Below are positions 37,253 through 46,543 of a stretch of 60,321 nt of DNA, piece after piece (the first letter of the stretch is position 1; the number at the start of each line of letters is the position of its first letter). Source of the DNA: Bacteroidales bacterium (GTDB lineage Bacteria; Bacteroidota; Bacteroidia; Bacteroidales; WCHB1-69). The notes beneath the pieces were generated by a model. That model was given only the letters and a program-made list of their open reading frames with translations. It made no database searches and was not told the origin of the DNA. The translations under genes and the position numbers were made by a program. The stretch lies in NCBI GenBank assembly GCA_017527945.1, contig JAFXPL010000038.1:1-60321 (forward strand), given 5' to 3'.

Positions 37253-39535
37253 ATGAAGAGTATGAAGAAACAAAAAATTGCTAAAATACTGATAGTCACA
37301 ATATTGTGTCTTTCTTCGCTGATGTTTTTACCCTGGGTCTATATGACAGCGGCCTACTATATCGCCCGCTATGTCATTATGACAATGGCAGTCGCGGCCC
37401 TATGCCTTACTTTTTCGCTAACCAACTGTTTATCAATCCGTTTTGTCAGACTTTTGATACTAACGATATTGTGTTCCGCCTTAGCCATGCTGTTTGTCCC
37501 GGTGGTCTATCTGTCCGACATCACCCAATTGGCAGTGGCATTAATCACGGTCATGATCGGCGCAGGCTTGCAATGGGAAGACCGCGAATGGGCAGAAGTC
37601 AGCTACTATTACACAATCCTGATGGTTATCGTCACCATTTGCAATTGTTTAGTATATGCAGGTGGACTTTATGTTCCTGAATACTATCTGTTTAACGAAG
37701 GAAAAAACCAAGTCGGCGCCATGCTTGCCATCGGAGCGACAAGCTGTTTCTACTTCGGGATGAAACGCAAAGAGGAACGCACTGCATTTTGGGTAGTCAG
37801 CTTCCTGGCATTGCTGTGCACCGTATTGATACGTGCCCGTTCCGATTGTTTCGCGCTGATAGCCTGTATGTTGCTTATTACAGCCAAGGATGCGGACTGG
37901 CACTTGAAGTGGAATGTGAAAACCGTGCTGACCATTCTCGGCATCGCGCTAATCGGCATCATCATCTACACTGGATTCATCAGCGACGAACTGCACACAT
38001 TCATGTACGGTGGAAAGAACGCGGACAGTCTGAACGACATCACCTCGCGTCGTTGGACTCGCAACCAGCGCGGATTCGAGATTCTGCGTCATCATCAGCC
38101 CGACCAAGCCACAAAGTCAGCCATAAAGATCCCCTTTATCCATAACTACCCGCTATTGCGCTTGGTCCGTTACCGGCTACTCTCCTTCCCTTTGATTGGT
38201 TTCTATATATACTTTGGTATCAGTACTTTAGTTGAAATATTCAAAACAAGAAAATCGCAAATCCACCAAGTGGGATGGGTAGTGTGTTGCATTCCGATGC
38301 TCATCAGCTTTGCGGAACCGAACTTCCCATACGGACCAGGGCTGGTGCAACTGCTTGCCTTTCTGCTGTTAGGCTTCAGTCTGCGACCCCAAAATCCGCC
38401 ATCAGACCAGATGAAAACCGAGAAAACCAACTCCGTGCTTCATCTCTGCAACGACTTCTCAAATAGCAAGGTTCACAGCAACTTATATCGGGAATTGGAT
38501 GCCAATGGACTGAAACAGACCGTTTTTGTCCCGTTGCGGAAATCCGCTCCTGAGAACAACCAGTTCGAAAGCGAACACACACGTCTTCTTTTCGCACACT
38601 TCCTGACTCGATTACACCGTCTGTTTTTCTTCCACAAGATAGAACGGACCGTTCGCGAAGTGGAAAAAAACGTGAACATGGACGAATTTTCGTGCATACA
38701 CGCCACCAATTTATTCAGTGACGGAATGGCCGCGATGGAATTGAGCCGCAGGCATGGCATCCCATATATCGTGGCGGTACGCAACAGCGACGTAAACGCT
38801 TTTCTCCGCTACATGCCGCATCTGTGGTGGGTTCACCGCGCCGTGCTGGCCAATGCCTCGAAAGTGGTGTTCATTACCCCCGCATTGCGACAACGGCTGC
38901 TTAAACATCCAACTCTAACGGGAATGAAAAAAGAGGTTTCTGAAAAGTCCATTGTCATTCCAAACGGAATCAATGAGTTCTGGATTAACAACTTGCTGAC
39001 AGGAAAAAATCCGGCAGAGCCCCATCGCGTGCTCTATGCGGGCAACTTCAGCCGCAACAAGAACCTGCCTCGCTTGATACAGGCTTTATCGTCGTTGCGC
39101 AGCGAATTTCCCGAGCTCCATCTGGATGTGGCGGGTTCCGGCGGCAACGGGGAGAACAAGGCCCTTTCCATGATGAAGCAGCATTCCGACTGGATAACGT
39201 ATCACGGACAAATTTCCGACCTGGAAACGATGAAAGAACTGTATAGAGCGAATCGCATATTTGCAATGCCTTCAAAATCAGAAACTTTCGGATTGGTATA
39301 TGTCGAAGCTCTGTCACAAGGATTATCCGTGCTCTGGAGCAAAAATGAAGCCATCGAAGGTATGTTCGAATTGCCTGTTGGAGAACACGCCAACCCGCGG
39401 AGCATCAACGATATTTCAAAAGCGCTACGCAAACTGATTGGCCATCCAGACAACTATAAAGTTTTGTCTTCCAATACTTTCAAAAAATTTCAATGGTCTG
39501 CTATCGCCCAACAATACCTCACCCTCTACCACTAA
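37253..39535 (+). CDS. Fused O-antigen polymerase-like (Wzy) and GT4 glycosyltransferase
   Basis: 760 aa in two halves. Residues 1-385 contain about ten transmembrane helices with a long periplasmic loop (about 240-290), like O-antigen ligase/polymerase proteins, though family motifs are weak. Residues 395-760 form a soluble GT-B fold, family GT4, with VLHLCNDFSNSKVHSNLYREL, IVAVRNSDVNAF, VIPNGINEFW and the donor-binding EX7E region FAMPSKSETFGLVYVEALSQG. I see no stop or frameshift at the join. The fusion would tie repeat-unit assembly to polymerisation. An alternative start is the ATG three codons in. Confidence 0.82.
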   Translation: MKSMKKQKIAKILIVTILCLSSLMFLPWVYMTAAYYIARYVIMTMAVAALCLTFSLTNCLSIRFVRLLILTILCSALAMLFVPVVYLSDITQLAVALITVMIGAGLQWEDREWAEVSYYYTILMVIVTICNCLVYAGGLYVPEYYLFNEGKNQVGAMLAIGATSCFYFGMKRKEERTAFWVVSFLALLCTVLIRARSDCFALIACMLLITAKDADWHLKWNVKTVLTILGIALIGIIIYTGFISDELHTFMYGGKNADSLNDITSRRWTRNQRGFEILRHHQPDQATKSAIKIPFIHNYPLLRLVRYRLLSFPLIGFYIYFGISTLVEIFKTRKSQIHQVGWVVCCIPMLISFAEPNFPYGPGLVQLLAFLLLGFSLRPQNPPSDQMKTEKTNSVLHLCNDFSNSKVHSNLYRELDANGLKQTVFVPLRKSAPENNQFESEHTRLLFAHFLTRLHRLFFFHKIERTVREVEKNVNMDEFSCIHATNLFSDGMAAMELSRRHGIPYIVAVRNSDVNAFLRYMPHLWWVHRAVLANASKVVFITPALRQRLLKHPTLTGMKKEVSEKSIVIPNGINEFWINNLLTGKNPAEPHRVLYAGNFSRNKNLPRLIQALSSLRSEFPELHLDVAGSGGNGENKALSMMKQHSDWITYHGQISDLETMKELYRANRIFAMPSKSETFGLVYVEALSQGLSVLWSKNEAIEGMFELPVGEHANPRSINDISKALRKLIGHPDNYKVLSSNTFKKFQWSAIAQQYLTLYH

Positions 39536-39556
39536 CCCTTAACCATTAAACCCATC

Positions 39557-40558
39557 ATGTTATCTGTCATTTGCCCCATCTATAACGAAGAAAAGCACAT
39601 TGAGTCGTGCATTTTGTCAATCGTTGCACAGGATTTTCCCAAAAACGACCTGGAGGTGCTGTTTGTGGATGGAAAGAGTAACGATCGCACAAGAGAAATA
39701 ATAACAAAATACACATCCAAGTATCCTTATATCAGACTTTTAGATAATCCTAAACAGATTGTTCCGACAGGCCTGAATATCGGTATCCGGGCCGCCAAAG
39801 GGGACATCATCCTCCGCTTGGATGCCCATTGCAAATACCCATCGAATTACTTTTCACTGTTAGTGAACAAATTACGCACAACAGATGCCGATAATGTAGG
39901 CGGCATCTGTCGAACACTGCCTGCCGAGGACACACCAGTATGCCGATCCATCGCCTACGCCATGAGCTCCCCATTTGGGATGGGTAATTCTCATTTCAGA
40001 ATCGGCACAAACCGCGAAATGTGGGTGGACACAGTGCCTTTCGGTTGTTTTCGTCGTGAAATCTTCGAACAAATCGGCTACTTCGATGAAGAATTGATTC
40101 GCAACCAAGATGACGAATTCAACGGGAGAATAATACAAAACGGAGGAAAAATCCTGCTGTTGCCGCAGGTAGTAGTGGATTATTTTGCCCGAAACTCCAT
40201 CCGAAAAACCGCCAAAATGTTCTATCAGTACGGGCTTTTCAAGCCGTTGGTAAATAAAAAACTGCGCAAACCGACAACCATCCGCCAATTTTTTCCGCCA
40301 TTGTTCGTGGCAGGAATATTCTTCGGAGGCTTGCTCAGTATTTTCTTCCCCATATTACGATGGATATATTTCTCTGTATTAGCTATTTATATACTACTAG
40401 GAATCTTTTTCGGCCTGCACTGCACCCGGCAATTGCCCGACATCCTGCTGATGCCCGCTGTCTATGCCATCATCCATCTCAGCTATGGACTCGGCTACTG
40501 GGTGGGATCCGGAAAAAGCATATTGAATCGAAGCGCGAACGCAGAGTCAAACCACTGA
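39557..40558 (+). CDS. Family 2 glycosyltransferase with C-terminal membrane helices
   Basis: 333 aa with a GT-A N-terminal domain (LSVICPIYNEEKHIESCI, VDGKSNDRTREI, metal-binding RLDAHCKYP, FGCFRREIFEQIGYFDEELIRNQDDEFNGRI) and three hydrophobic helices near the end (about 255-315). This is the ExoA/succinoglycan-transferase type. Last gene of the glycan operon, 21 bases after the fusion gene. No dedicated initiating phosphosugar transferase is found in the operon, so unit assembly starts with an enzyme encoded elsewhere. Confidence 0.9.
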   Translation: MLSVICPIYNEEKHIESCILSIVAQDFPKNDLEVLFVDGKSNDRTREIITKYTSKYPYIRLLDNPKQIVPTGLNIGIRAAKGDIILRLDAHCKYPSNYFSLLVNKLRTTDADNVGGICRTLPAEDTPVCRSIAYAMSSPFGMGNSHFRIGTNREMWVDTVPFGCFRREIFEQIGYFDEELIRNQDDEFNGRIIQNGGKILLLPQVVVDYFARNSIRKTAKMFYQYGLFKPLVNKKLRKPTTIRQFFPPLFVAGIFFGGLLSIFFPILRWIYFSVLAIYILLGIFFGLHCTRQLPDILLMPAVYAIIHLSYGLGYWVGSGKSILNRSANAESNH

Positions 40559-40631
40559 AACCAGAACTTGTAATCCACTTCTGGCCTGATACCGCCGGAA
40601 AGGATATCTTCTTCCTTTGCGGGATTTTTGT

Positions 40632-40639
40632 TACTTTTG
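40632..40639 (+). promoter_or_regulatory. -7 promoter box for the TonB receptor
   Basis: TACTTTTG, 15 bases ahead of the start at 40655. It lies inside the longer frame that begins at 40628, which supports the later start. Confidence 0.5.
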
Positions 40640-40654
40640 CACCCATTTTTTAGA

Positions 40655-42709
40655 ATGTATAACAGACTGAAAATATTGTTTTTATGCGGGCTTCTCTTGG
40701 CCATCTCCGCTTCCGCCAGAGCGCAGAGCAGGCGCGACAGCATCCGAGGCGAACGGCTGCGGGAGGTCAACATCAACTCCAATGCCCCGCAGAAAGTGTT
40801 CTCCGGTCCGGCCGCCGTGCAACAGATTTCCGCCCAACAACTCAAACAGCTCCCGACCCTACAACTATCTGACGCTCTGAAATATATGTCGGGAGTGGTG
40901 GTACGCGACTACGGCGGAACCGGCGGCATGAAAACCGTCTCCGTGCGCGGCCTCGGTACCCAGCACACCGGCGTTGCCTACGACGACATCGCCATCACCG
41001 ACTGCCAAACCGGACAGATCGACCTCGGAAAGCTTTCCCTCGAAAACGTCGCCTCCCTCTCCCTCGTAGTGGGCTTAGATGACCATATCTTTGTGCCCGC
41101 ACGACTGTTTTCTTACAGCAGCTTATTGAAAATCAATACAATAAACACCATTCCGGAAAAACCGTTCGGCTTCCGTATCGGCGGGACCGTAGGACTTTAT
41201 GGACTCTACGAGCTTCAGGCCGCCGTGACCCACAAGGTGCGCTCCAAAAAACGCGACGACCGCCTCTTCTTTTGGAACCTGTCGGCCGACGCGATGCGTT
41301 CCAAAGGCAACTACCCCTACACGTTGCACTATGGCGGAGTGAATGACAGTGTTTCGCATGAAATACGACAAAACGCTGAGACCAAAACAGTTAACAGCGA
41401 ATTTAACGCCGTCTGGCAAATCGACCGAACCCAGCGGCTCAACGTCAAGCTCTATTATTACGGCTCCGCACGCGAACTGCCATCCGCCACCATCTTCTAC
41501 AACGCCGTGTCGCACCAGAAGCTGTGGAACCAAAACGCCTTCGGACAGGCACATTACCACAAGTATTTCAACGACCGCTGGGCTTACCAAGCCAACGCCA
41601 AATTCAACTACGACTACACCCGGTACTACGACCCCGACTACCTCAACGCAGAGGGATTCCTGGACAACCGCTACCATCAGCACGAAAGCTATCTATCTAA
41701 CACCGTACTATTTACACCAATACAGACGAAAGACTCTCTACGTCATGTCCGACAACTGCAGTTCGCGCTGGCACAGGATGTTTTCTATCAACAAATGAGA
41801 GCCAACTCGTTAGAGTACGCGCACCCCGGAAGGCTAACCTCCTTGACCTCCCTGTCGGGCATCCTGACAGGGAACCGTTGGAAACTCAACGCCAACCTCC
41901 TGCTGACCTACGTAAACAATATCATCGCGGAAAATCCTGATATGCAAGATTATACACACCTCTCCCCTGCCCTCGGGGCTTCCTTCGACTTGACCAAAAC
42001 ACTGCACCTGCGCTTTTTCTACAAGAACATCTTCCGGATGCCCACCTTCAACGACCTCTACTACCGCGAGGTCGGCAACGTGAACCTCAACCCGGAGAAA
42101 ACCCACCAATGGAACCTCGGTCTGGTGCTGAAAGAGGCGCATCTCGCGGCGGGAAGGGTCACCATCTCCACTACCTTGGACGGCTACTTCAACATCGTGA
42201 AGGACAAGATTGTGGCGTTCCCGTCACGCAACCTGTTTTCGTGGACGATGCTGAACTACGGCAAAGTGTTTGTGGCGGGGGCGGAATTGAACACCTTCTG
42301 GCAGTACCGCATCACAAGCCGGTACATCCTCCGGCTGAACGGCAACGTCACCTACCAAAAGGCAATAGACCGCACTGATCCCGGAAGCAAGACCTACAAC
42401 CACCAGATTCCCTACACGCCATTGTGGTCGGGATCGGCCAGTTTAAGCTTGCAAACACCTTGGATCACAGTCACATACGCACTCATCGGATGCGACAAAC
42501 GATATTCGCTTTCGCAGAACATTCCCGCCAATGAGGTTCCAGGTTATGTCGATCAAAGTATCACACTGAGCCACAACTTCAACATCCGGAAATCCACGCT
42601 CGGACTCAAACTGGAGCTGCTGAACATCGCCAACAAGCACTACGAAATCATCCGCAACTACCCGATGCAAGGGTTCGGATTGCGATTCAAAGTCAATTAC
42701 AGCCTATAA
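40655..42709 (+). CDS. TonB-dependent receptor (compact, siderophore/vitamin type)
   Basis: 684 aa from the chosen start (MYNRLKILFLCG). Signal peptide ends SARAQ. There is no carboxypeptidase-like domain; the plug begins near residue 30 (LREVNINSNAPQKVFSGPAAVQQISAQQLKQLP, with the typical VVRDYGGTGGMKTVSVRGLGTQHTG). The barrel ends GFGLRFKVNYSL. The short N-terminal region and size are like BtuB/CirA-type receptors for cobalamin, haem or siderophores. No tonB, ABC importer or cobalamin riboswitch is visible nearby, so the ligand stays open. It has its own promoter. Confidence 0.93.
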   Translation: MYNRLKILFLCGLLLAISASARAQSRRDSIRGERLREVNINSNAPQKVFSGPAAVQQISAQQLKQLPTLQLSDALKYMSGVVVRDYGGTGGMKTVSVRGLGTQHTGVAYDDIAITDCQTGQIDLGKLSLENVASLSLVVGLDDHIFVPARLFSYSSLLKINTINTIPEKPFGFRIGGTVGLYGLYELQAAVTHKVRSKKRDDRLFFWNLSADAMRSKGNYPYTLHYGGVNDSVSHEIRQNAETKTVNSEFNAVWQIDRTQRLNVKLYYYGSARELPSATIFYNAVSHQKLWNQNAFGQAHYHKYFNDRWAYQANAKFNYDYTRYYDPDYLNAEGFLDNRYHQHESYLSNTVLFTPIQTKDSLRHVRQLQFALAQDVFYQQMRANSLEYAHPGRLTSLTSLSGILTGNRWKLNANLLLTYVNNIIAENPDMQDYTHLSPALGASFDLTKTLHLRFFYKNIFRMPTFNDLYYREVGNVNLNPEKTHQWNLGLVLKEAHLAAGRVTISTTLDGYFNIVKDKIVAFPSRNLFSWTMLNYGKVFVAGAELNTFWQYRITSRYILRLNGNVTYQKAIDRTDPGSKTYNHQIPYTPLWSGSASLSLQTPWITVTYALIGCDKRYSLSQNIPANEVPGYVDQSITLSHNFNIRKSTLGLKLELLNIANKHYEIIRNYPMQGFGLRFKVNYSL

Positions 42710-42721
42710 CCATTAAAATTG

Positions 42722-42729
42722 TATCTTTG
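42722..42729 (+). promoter_or_regulatory. -7 promoter box for the HdrD/DsrK-like gene
   Basis: TATCTTTG on the plus strand. It starts only 12 bases after the receptor stop and overlaps the first in-frame ATG (42727), so translation should begin at 42748. Confidence 0.6.
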
Positions 42730-42747
42730 CGCCCAAATTATTTGAAT

Positions 42748-44046
42748 ATGAAAGACATGTCCTCCGACAGCATCCAGAAGGCCGTCAACATCTTGACCAA
42801 GCACACCGACAGCAAGCTCATCACGCATCTCAATGCCTGCGTGCACTGCGGTTTGTGCGAGACCAGCTGTCTCTTTTTCAAGACCTTTCAGGAACCGAAA
42901 TACATTCCCGGGAAAAAAGTCGATATGGTGTCGTCCATTTACCGACGCTACTGCACTTTTCTGGGCAAGACCGCTCCCAAGCTGACGAATGCCAAGGAGC
43001 TGACCGACGAATACGTGGCCGAGATGGTGGATTCGCTGTTCGGCGCGTGCACCATGTGCGGACGTTGCGTGAAGCACTGCTCCATCGGGGTTGACATCCC
43101 GTTTGTGGTCCGCACCGGTCGCCGAATGCTCGCCGCCATGGGCTGTGTGCCCGACACCCTGCAGGCCACCGTCGATGCCGCATTGAACACCAAAAACAAC
43201 ATGGCCATCCCCAAAGAGGATTTTGTCGATACCATCGACTGGATGCAGGAGGAACTGCAAGACGAGCTGGAGACGGAGGAGACGCTTATTCCGCTGAACA
43301 AGGAAAATGCCGACATTCTCTATACGCTGAACCCTCGCGAGCCGAAATTCTTCCCGCTCTCCATCGCCGCTGCCGCCAAGATTTTCCACGTCGCCGGTGC
43401 CGACTGGACGCTTTCCGACGAGATGTACGACGTGACCAACTACGGTTACTTTTCCGGTAACGACGCCCACGCCAAGCAAATCGCGCAGCACATGTACGAC
43501 GAAATGGCGAAACTGAAATGCAAAACCTTAGTGCTCGGCGAATGCGGGCACGGCACTCGCGCCCTCCGCTGGGAAGCACCCAATTACATGGGACAACATC
43601 CTGATTTCAAGATGCTTTCCCTTGTGGAACTAATTGAGGAATACATCAAATCCGGAAAAATAAAATTGGACAAGTCGCTGAACACGAAAAAATACACCAT
43701 CCACGACCCGTGCAACATCGTGCGCAACGGCGGACTGTTCAACTCTCTGCGCTTCGTGGTGAAAGAGGCGGTGCCTGAGCTGATTGAGATGGAGCCGTTC
43801 GGCAGCGACAATTTCTGCTGCGGTGGTGGCGGAGGCATGTTGGCCATGAGCGAATACAACGAGCGCCGCCTGAAAATCGGAAAGATCAAAGCCGACCAGA
43901 TCAGGGCCACTGGCGCGGACGTGGTCATCACCCCTTGCCACAACTGCGCCGACCAGCTCACGCAAATCAACCACGAGTACAAGCTCGGCGTGGAAATCAA
44001 GTCCGTGGCTGAAGTTGTGGCCGATGCGATTGTGCTGGACAATTAG
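42748..44046 (+). CDS. HdrD/DsrK-like iron-sulphur oxidoreductase
   Basis: 432 aa from the chosen start. The N-terminal ferredoxin-like domain has two [4Fe-4S] motifs: Cys31-x2-Cys34-x2-Cys37-x3-Cys41 and Cys101-x2-Cys104-x2-Cys107-x3-Cys111. The second half has the CCG-type domain of heterodisulphide reductases (GECGHGTRALRW, DPCNIVRN, FCCGGGGGM, TPCHNCADQL). Proteins of this build (HdrD, DsrK) reduce or make disulphides with electrons from a membrane partner. A DsrC and a DsrM-like membrane protein lie 11 kb downstream. An alternative is glycolate-oxidase/lactate-dehydrogenase iron-sulphur subunit, but no flavin partner is present. Confidence 0.83.
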   Translation: MKDMSSDSIQKAVNILTKHTDSKLITHLNACVHCGLCETSCLFFKTFQEPKYIPGKKVDMVSSIYRRYCTFLGKTAPKLTNAKELTDEYVAEMVDSLFGACTMCGRCVKHCSIGVDIPFVVRTGRRMLAAMGCVPDTLQATVDAALNTKNNMAIPKEDFVDTIDWMQEELQDELETEETLIPLNKENADILYTLNPREPKFFPLSIAAAAKIFHVAGADWTLSDEMYDVTNYGYFSGNDAHAKQIAQHMYDEMAKLKCKTLVLGECGHGTRALRWEAPNYMGQHPDFKMLSLVELIEEYIKSGKIKLDKSLNTKKYTIHDPCNIVRNGGLFNSLRFVVKEAVPELIEMEPFGSDNFCCGGGGGMLAMSEYNERRLKIGKIKADQIRATGADVVITPCHNCADQLTQINHEYKLGVEIKSVAEVVADAIVLDN

Positions 44047-44076
44047 CAACGACTACGTTGTAAGTTTCGTCATCGC

Positions 44077-44484
44077 CTAATATTTTAGACTGTCAGGAAT
44101 GGTACGCGGTGTCACATGCGCATACCACTTTCCGTTGCGTTTACGCATGTCCATCGTCCCTGAGAAATCTTTCAGAGGCGTTATTTTGTGATAAGTGGCA
44201 ACCGCCATGCTATCGTTCACCATTTCTACATTGATAATGTCAATTGTGGCCGGGGTGTCGGATTTAATATACGTACTGTCAACTCTCTGCACGAGGAACC
44301 TGGCCGTTTTTAATGTAGTCTCTTTTGTCTCCTCCGTTGCATATTTTTCGGCCTCATCGACATTGTAGTTAGCCATAGCGTACGAATATTGGTAAGCTGC
44401 TTCCTCCACCATTTTTCGCTCTTGCTTACAACTGCAACATGTGAACACGACCAATGTCATTATCACAGACACAATTCTTTTCAT
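44077..44484 (-). CDS. Small lipoprotein, NTF2/DUF4878-like
   Basis: The start at 44484 gives a normal lipoprotein signal (MKRIVSVIMTLVVFTCCSC). 135 aa; the mature part has an alpha-beta pattern like the DUF4878/NTF2-fold lipoproteins of Bacteroidota (EEAAYQYSYAMANYNVDEAEKYATEET, DSMAVATYHKITPLKDFSGTMDMRKRNGKWYA), which often end KNGKWYV. Function unknown. Its promoter is not obvious; it is separated from the upstream gene by a terminator hairpin. Confidence 0.7.
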   Translation of the reverse strand: MKRIVSVIMTLVVFTCCSCKQERKMVEEAAYQYSYAMANYNVDEAEKYATEETKETTLKTARFLVQRVDSTYIKSDTPATIDIINVEMVNDSMAVATYHKITPLKDFSGTMDMRKRNGKWYAHVTPRTIPDSLKY

Positions 44485-44508
44485 TGGTAACAAATTAGTA
44501 ATAAACAA

Positions 44509-44539
44509 GAGGAGACCGCCTATGGGTGGCAGTCTCCTC
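44509..44539 (-). terminator. Terminator after the InlB-repeat lipoprotein gene
   Basis: GAGGAGAC (44509-44516) pairs with GTCTCCTC (44532-44539), with further GCC/GGC pairing inside. On the minus strand a TTGTTTATT stretch follows. Confidence 0.75.
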
Positions 44540-44561
44540 CTATTATTGAATCGTAACTAAA

Positions 44562-45353
44562 TTATTTGACCTTTTGGAATTTTTCGGATTTCTTAGCATT
44601 GAGGCTTTTGGAAGCCCAAGTCCAAGAAGCGTTGGTCATCACACCAGAGAGGGTGTAAGAATCACCATAATTACCTGTCTGGTCGTAAGTTTCAAGATCC
44701 GTGATATCATTGGACCATGTTGCGGACATTGTGGTTGCATTGAGATCAATAGCCGTAATCACCTCAGACAAAGTGTTCGGAACCCAAATCCAGCCCCAAT
44801 ACTCACCAGGTTGACCATCTTGAGAAAGAGAACCGTCTTCATCATAATAGGTGAAGTTCGGATCACGAAGGGTCATGTAGTCACCTTGGGAAGACTGATA
44901 ATCGTAAGTACCAGCGGAGGGCTGGAAGAAACCTAAAACATGAAGATCCTGTTGGCTATTAGCGGTTTTGAACATGTAGAAACCAAGGTAGCCATCAGCG
45001 GTTTGGTCAACACCAACCAAGTTGGCAGCTTTCCAAGTATTGCCTTTGAAAGTGACTTTCGTTTCATTTTGGGGAATTTCCTCGAAGTACGCTGTATAAG
45101 TTGCGTTTTCGGTAACCGTAATGGTGTAAGGGTTTTCCTTAACGCCATCCTGCCATTTCACAAACTTGTAACCCGGTTTCGGCGTAGCCGTCAAAGTCGT
45201 AGTGGCTTGATCGTTGAATGTACCGCCGCCGGTCACAGTGCCCCAAGCATCGTTGTTAGAATTCACCGTAATGGTGAAGGTTTTCGTACAGGAGGTGAAA
45301 ATCATACCTCCGGCCAGAAGGGCCATGCATAATACGCTTAATACTTTTTTCAT
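44562..45353 (-). CDS. Lipoprotein with divergent InlB B-repeat domain
   Basis: 263 aa. The signal (MKKVLSVLCMALLAGG) ends in lipobox FTSC (Cys22). Residues 25-92 form a divergent InlB B-repeat (TITVNSNNDAWGTVTGGG, LTATPKPGYKFVKWQDG, YTITVTENATYTAYF), a beta-grasp module found in cell-surface adhesins. The rest (93-263) is an unrecognised beta-rich domain (KVTFKGNTWKAANLVG, ADGYLGFYMFKTANS). Likely surface-exposed lipoprotein. Monocistronic, ended by the hairpin at 44509-44539. Confidence 0.8.
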   Translation of the reverse strand: MKKVLSVLCMALLAGGMIFTSCTKTFTITVNSNNDAWGTVTGGGTFNDQATTTLTATPKPGYKFVKWQDGVKENPYTITVTENATYTAYFEEIPQNETKVTFKGNTWKAANLVGVDQTADGYLGFYMFKTANSQQDLHVLGFFQPSAGTYDYQSSQGDYMTLRDPNFTYYDEDGSLSQDGQPGEYWGWIWVPNTLSEVITAIDLNATTMSATWSNDITDLETYDQTGNYGDSYTLSGVMTNASWTWASKSLNAKKSEKFQKVK

Positions 45354-45442
45354 AATAATTGTAATTTAAAAGGTTAATAATATGTTTCAAAAAAACAACA
45401 GTCATTAGACAAAAATCGTACAATAACGTTTAAACGCACTTT

Positions 45443-46513
45443 TTATTGTGCGTCATTTTCATGTTCATGCACCAATTTGTCATCGATGAAGATACGACCA
45501 CAGGCTTCGCACACGATGATTTTCTTGTGCAAGCAGATGTCGAGTTGGCGTTGCGGGGGAATCTTGCTAAAACATCCGCCGCACGCGTCACGCTCAATCT
45601 TGACGATAGCGAGGCCGTTGTGGGCGTTCTTGCGAATGCGTTCGAAAGCGGCGAGCAAACGGTCGTCAACCTTGGTCTTCAACTCCTCCGCCTTGGCCAT
45701 CAGTTCTTCCTCCTCCTTCTGCGTGTCCGCCACAATCACCTCAAGCTCGGCTTTCTTATGCTCCAAGACCTCTTCCAACTCTTTCAGCTTCTCGTTCGTC
45801 TCACTAATCTTGTTCTGCTTGTCCAAAATCTCCGCCTCATGCTTCTCTTTGTGCTTCTCCGCCACTTGGATTTGGAGTTGCTGATATTCAATCTCTTTGC
45901 TAAGAGCTTCATACTCACGGTTATTGCGCACCGTGTTCTGCTGCTCTTCATATTTCTTGATGGAACCCTTCGCCTCTTCGATGTTGGTGTTCTCCGATCC
46001 TATCTTGAGTTTCAGATTCTTGATGTCATCGGTGAATTTGGCAATACGGGTTTTCAATCCTTCACATTCATCCTCATTGTCACGGATTTCCTCGGGCAGT
46101 TCGCCCCGAATCATACGGATATCGTCAATTTTTGTGCAAATCTGCTGCAAATTATACAGTGAAAGCAACTTTTGTTCAATGGAAAGCTCTTCGGCGGTGC
46201 TCTGGGTCGATTCGTGCTTCTTCACCTCCACCACACCATCGGAGGACTTCTCCACCGTCACTTCCTCATCCTCCATGATGGTTTCCACCACGGGTTTCTT
46301 AGCCACCTTCTGTTTCGGCTTCGGCGCTTCTTCCACCTCTTCCACGGGTTCCATAACCTCTACAGGTTCTTGTTCTTCTTCTTTCACATCCTCCACTTGG
46401 GGAACTTTCACCCGCTTCGGCGTGATTTTCTTCATTTTAGGAACCACCTTTTCCACTTTCGCTTTTTTGGTGCCATTTTCAACCTCTTCGTCGGTAACTT
46501 TTTTCTTGGCCAT
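45443..46513 (-). CDS. Coiled-coil protein with C4 zinc ribbon (DUF164/CT398-like)
   Basis: 356 aa. A 110-residue low-complexity head rich in Lys, Glu, Val and Pro is followed by a long coiled coil (about 110-300) and a C-terminal zinc ribbon with Cys-x2-Cys (ACGGCF) and Cys-x2-Cys (VCEACGRIF) around the conserved PPQRQLDI turn. The coiled coil plus ribbon is the CT398/HP0958-like family, suggested to bind nucleic acid or help sigma-factor and flagellar export functions elsewhere. The acidic-basic head is an unusual addition. It starts 30 bases after Nif3; the pair is commonly adjacent in Bacteroidota. Confidence 0.85.
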   Translation of the reverse strand: MAKKKVTDEEVENGTKKAKVEKVVPKMKKITPKRVKVPQVEDVKEEEQEPVEVMEPVEEVEEAPKPKQKVAKKPVVETIMEDEEVTVEKSSDGVVEVKKHESTQSTAEELSIEQKLLSLYNLQQICTKIDDIRMIRGELPEEIRDNEDECEGLKTRIAKFTDDIKNLKLKIGSENTNIEEAKGSIKKYEEQQNTVRNNREYEALSKEIEYQQLQIQVAEKHKEKHEAEILDKQNKISETNEKLKELEEVLEHKKAELEVIVADTQKEEEELMAKAEELKTKVDDRLLAAFERIRKNAHNGLAIVKIERDACGGCFSKIPPQRQLDICLHKKIIVCEACGRIFIDDKLVHEHENDAQ

Positions 46514-46543
46514 ACTGTATTTAACTATTTGATTGTCAGTTTG

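Noticed and set aside
37253..39535. Wzy-GT4 gene considered as two genes
   Set aside because: The frame is continuous with no internal stop and no clear ribosome-binding site at the join, so one product is the simplest reading.
40561..40654. Possible cobalamin riboswitch ahead of the compact TonB receptor
   Set aside because: The spacer between the GT2 and the receptor is under 100 bases and holds no box-like conserved element; too short for that class.
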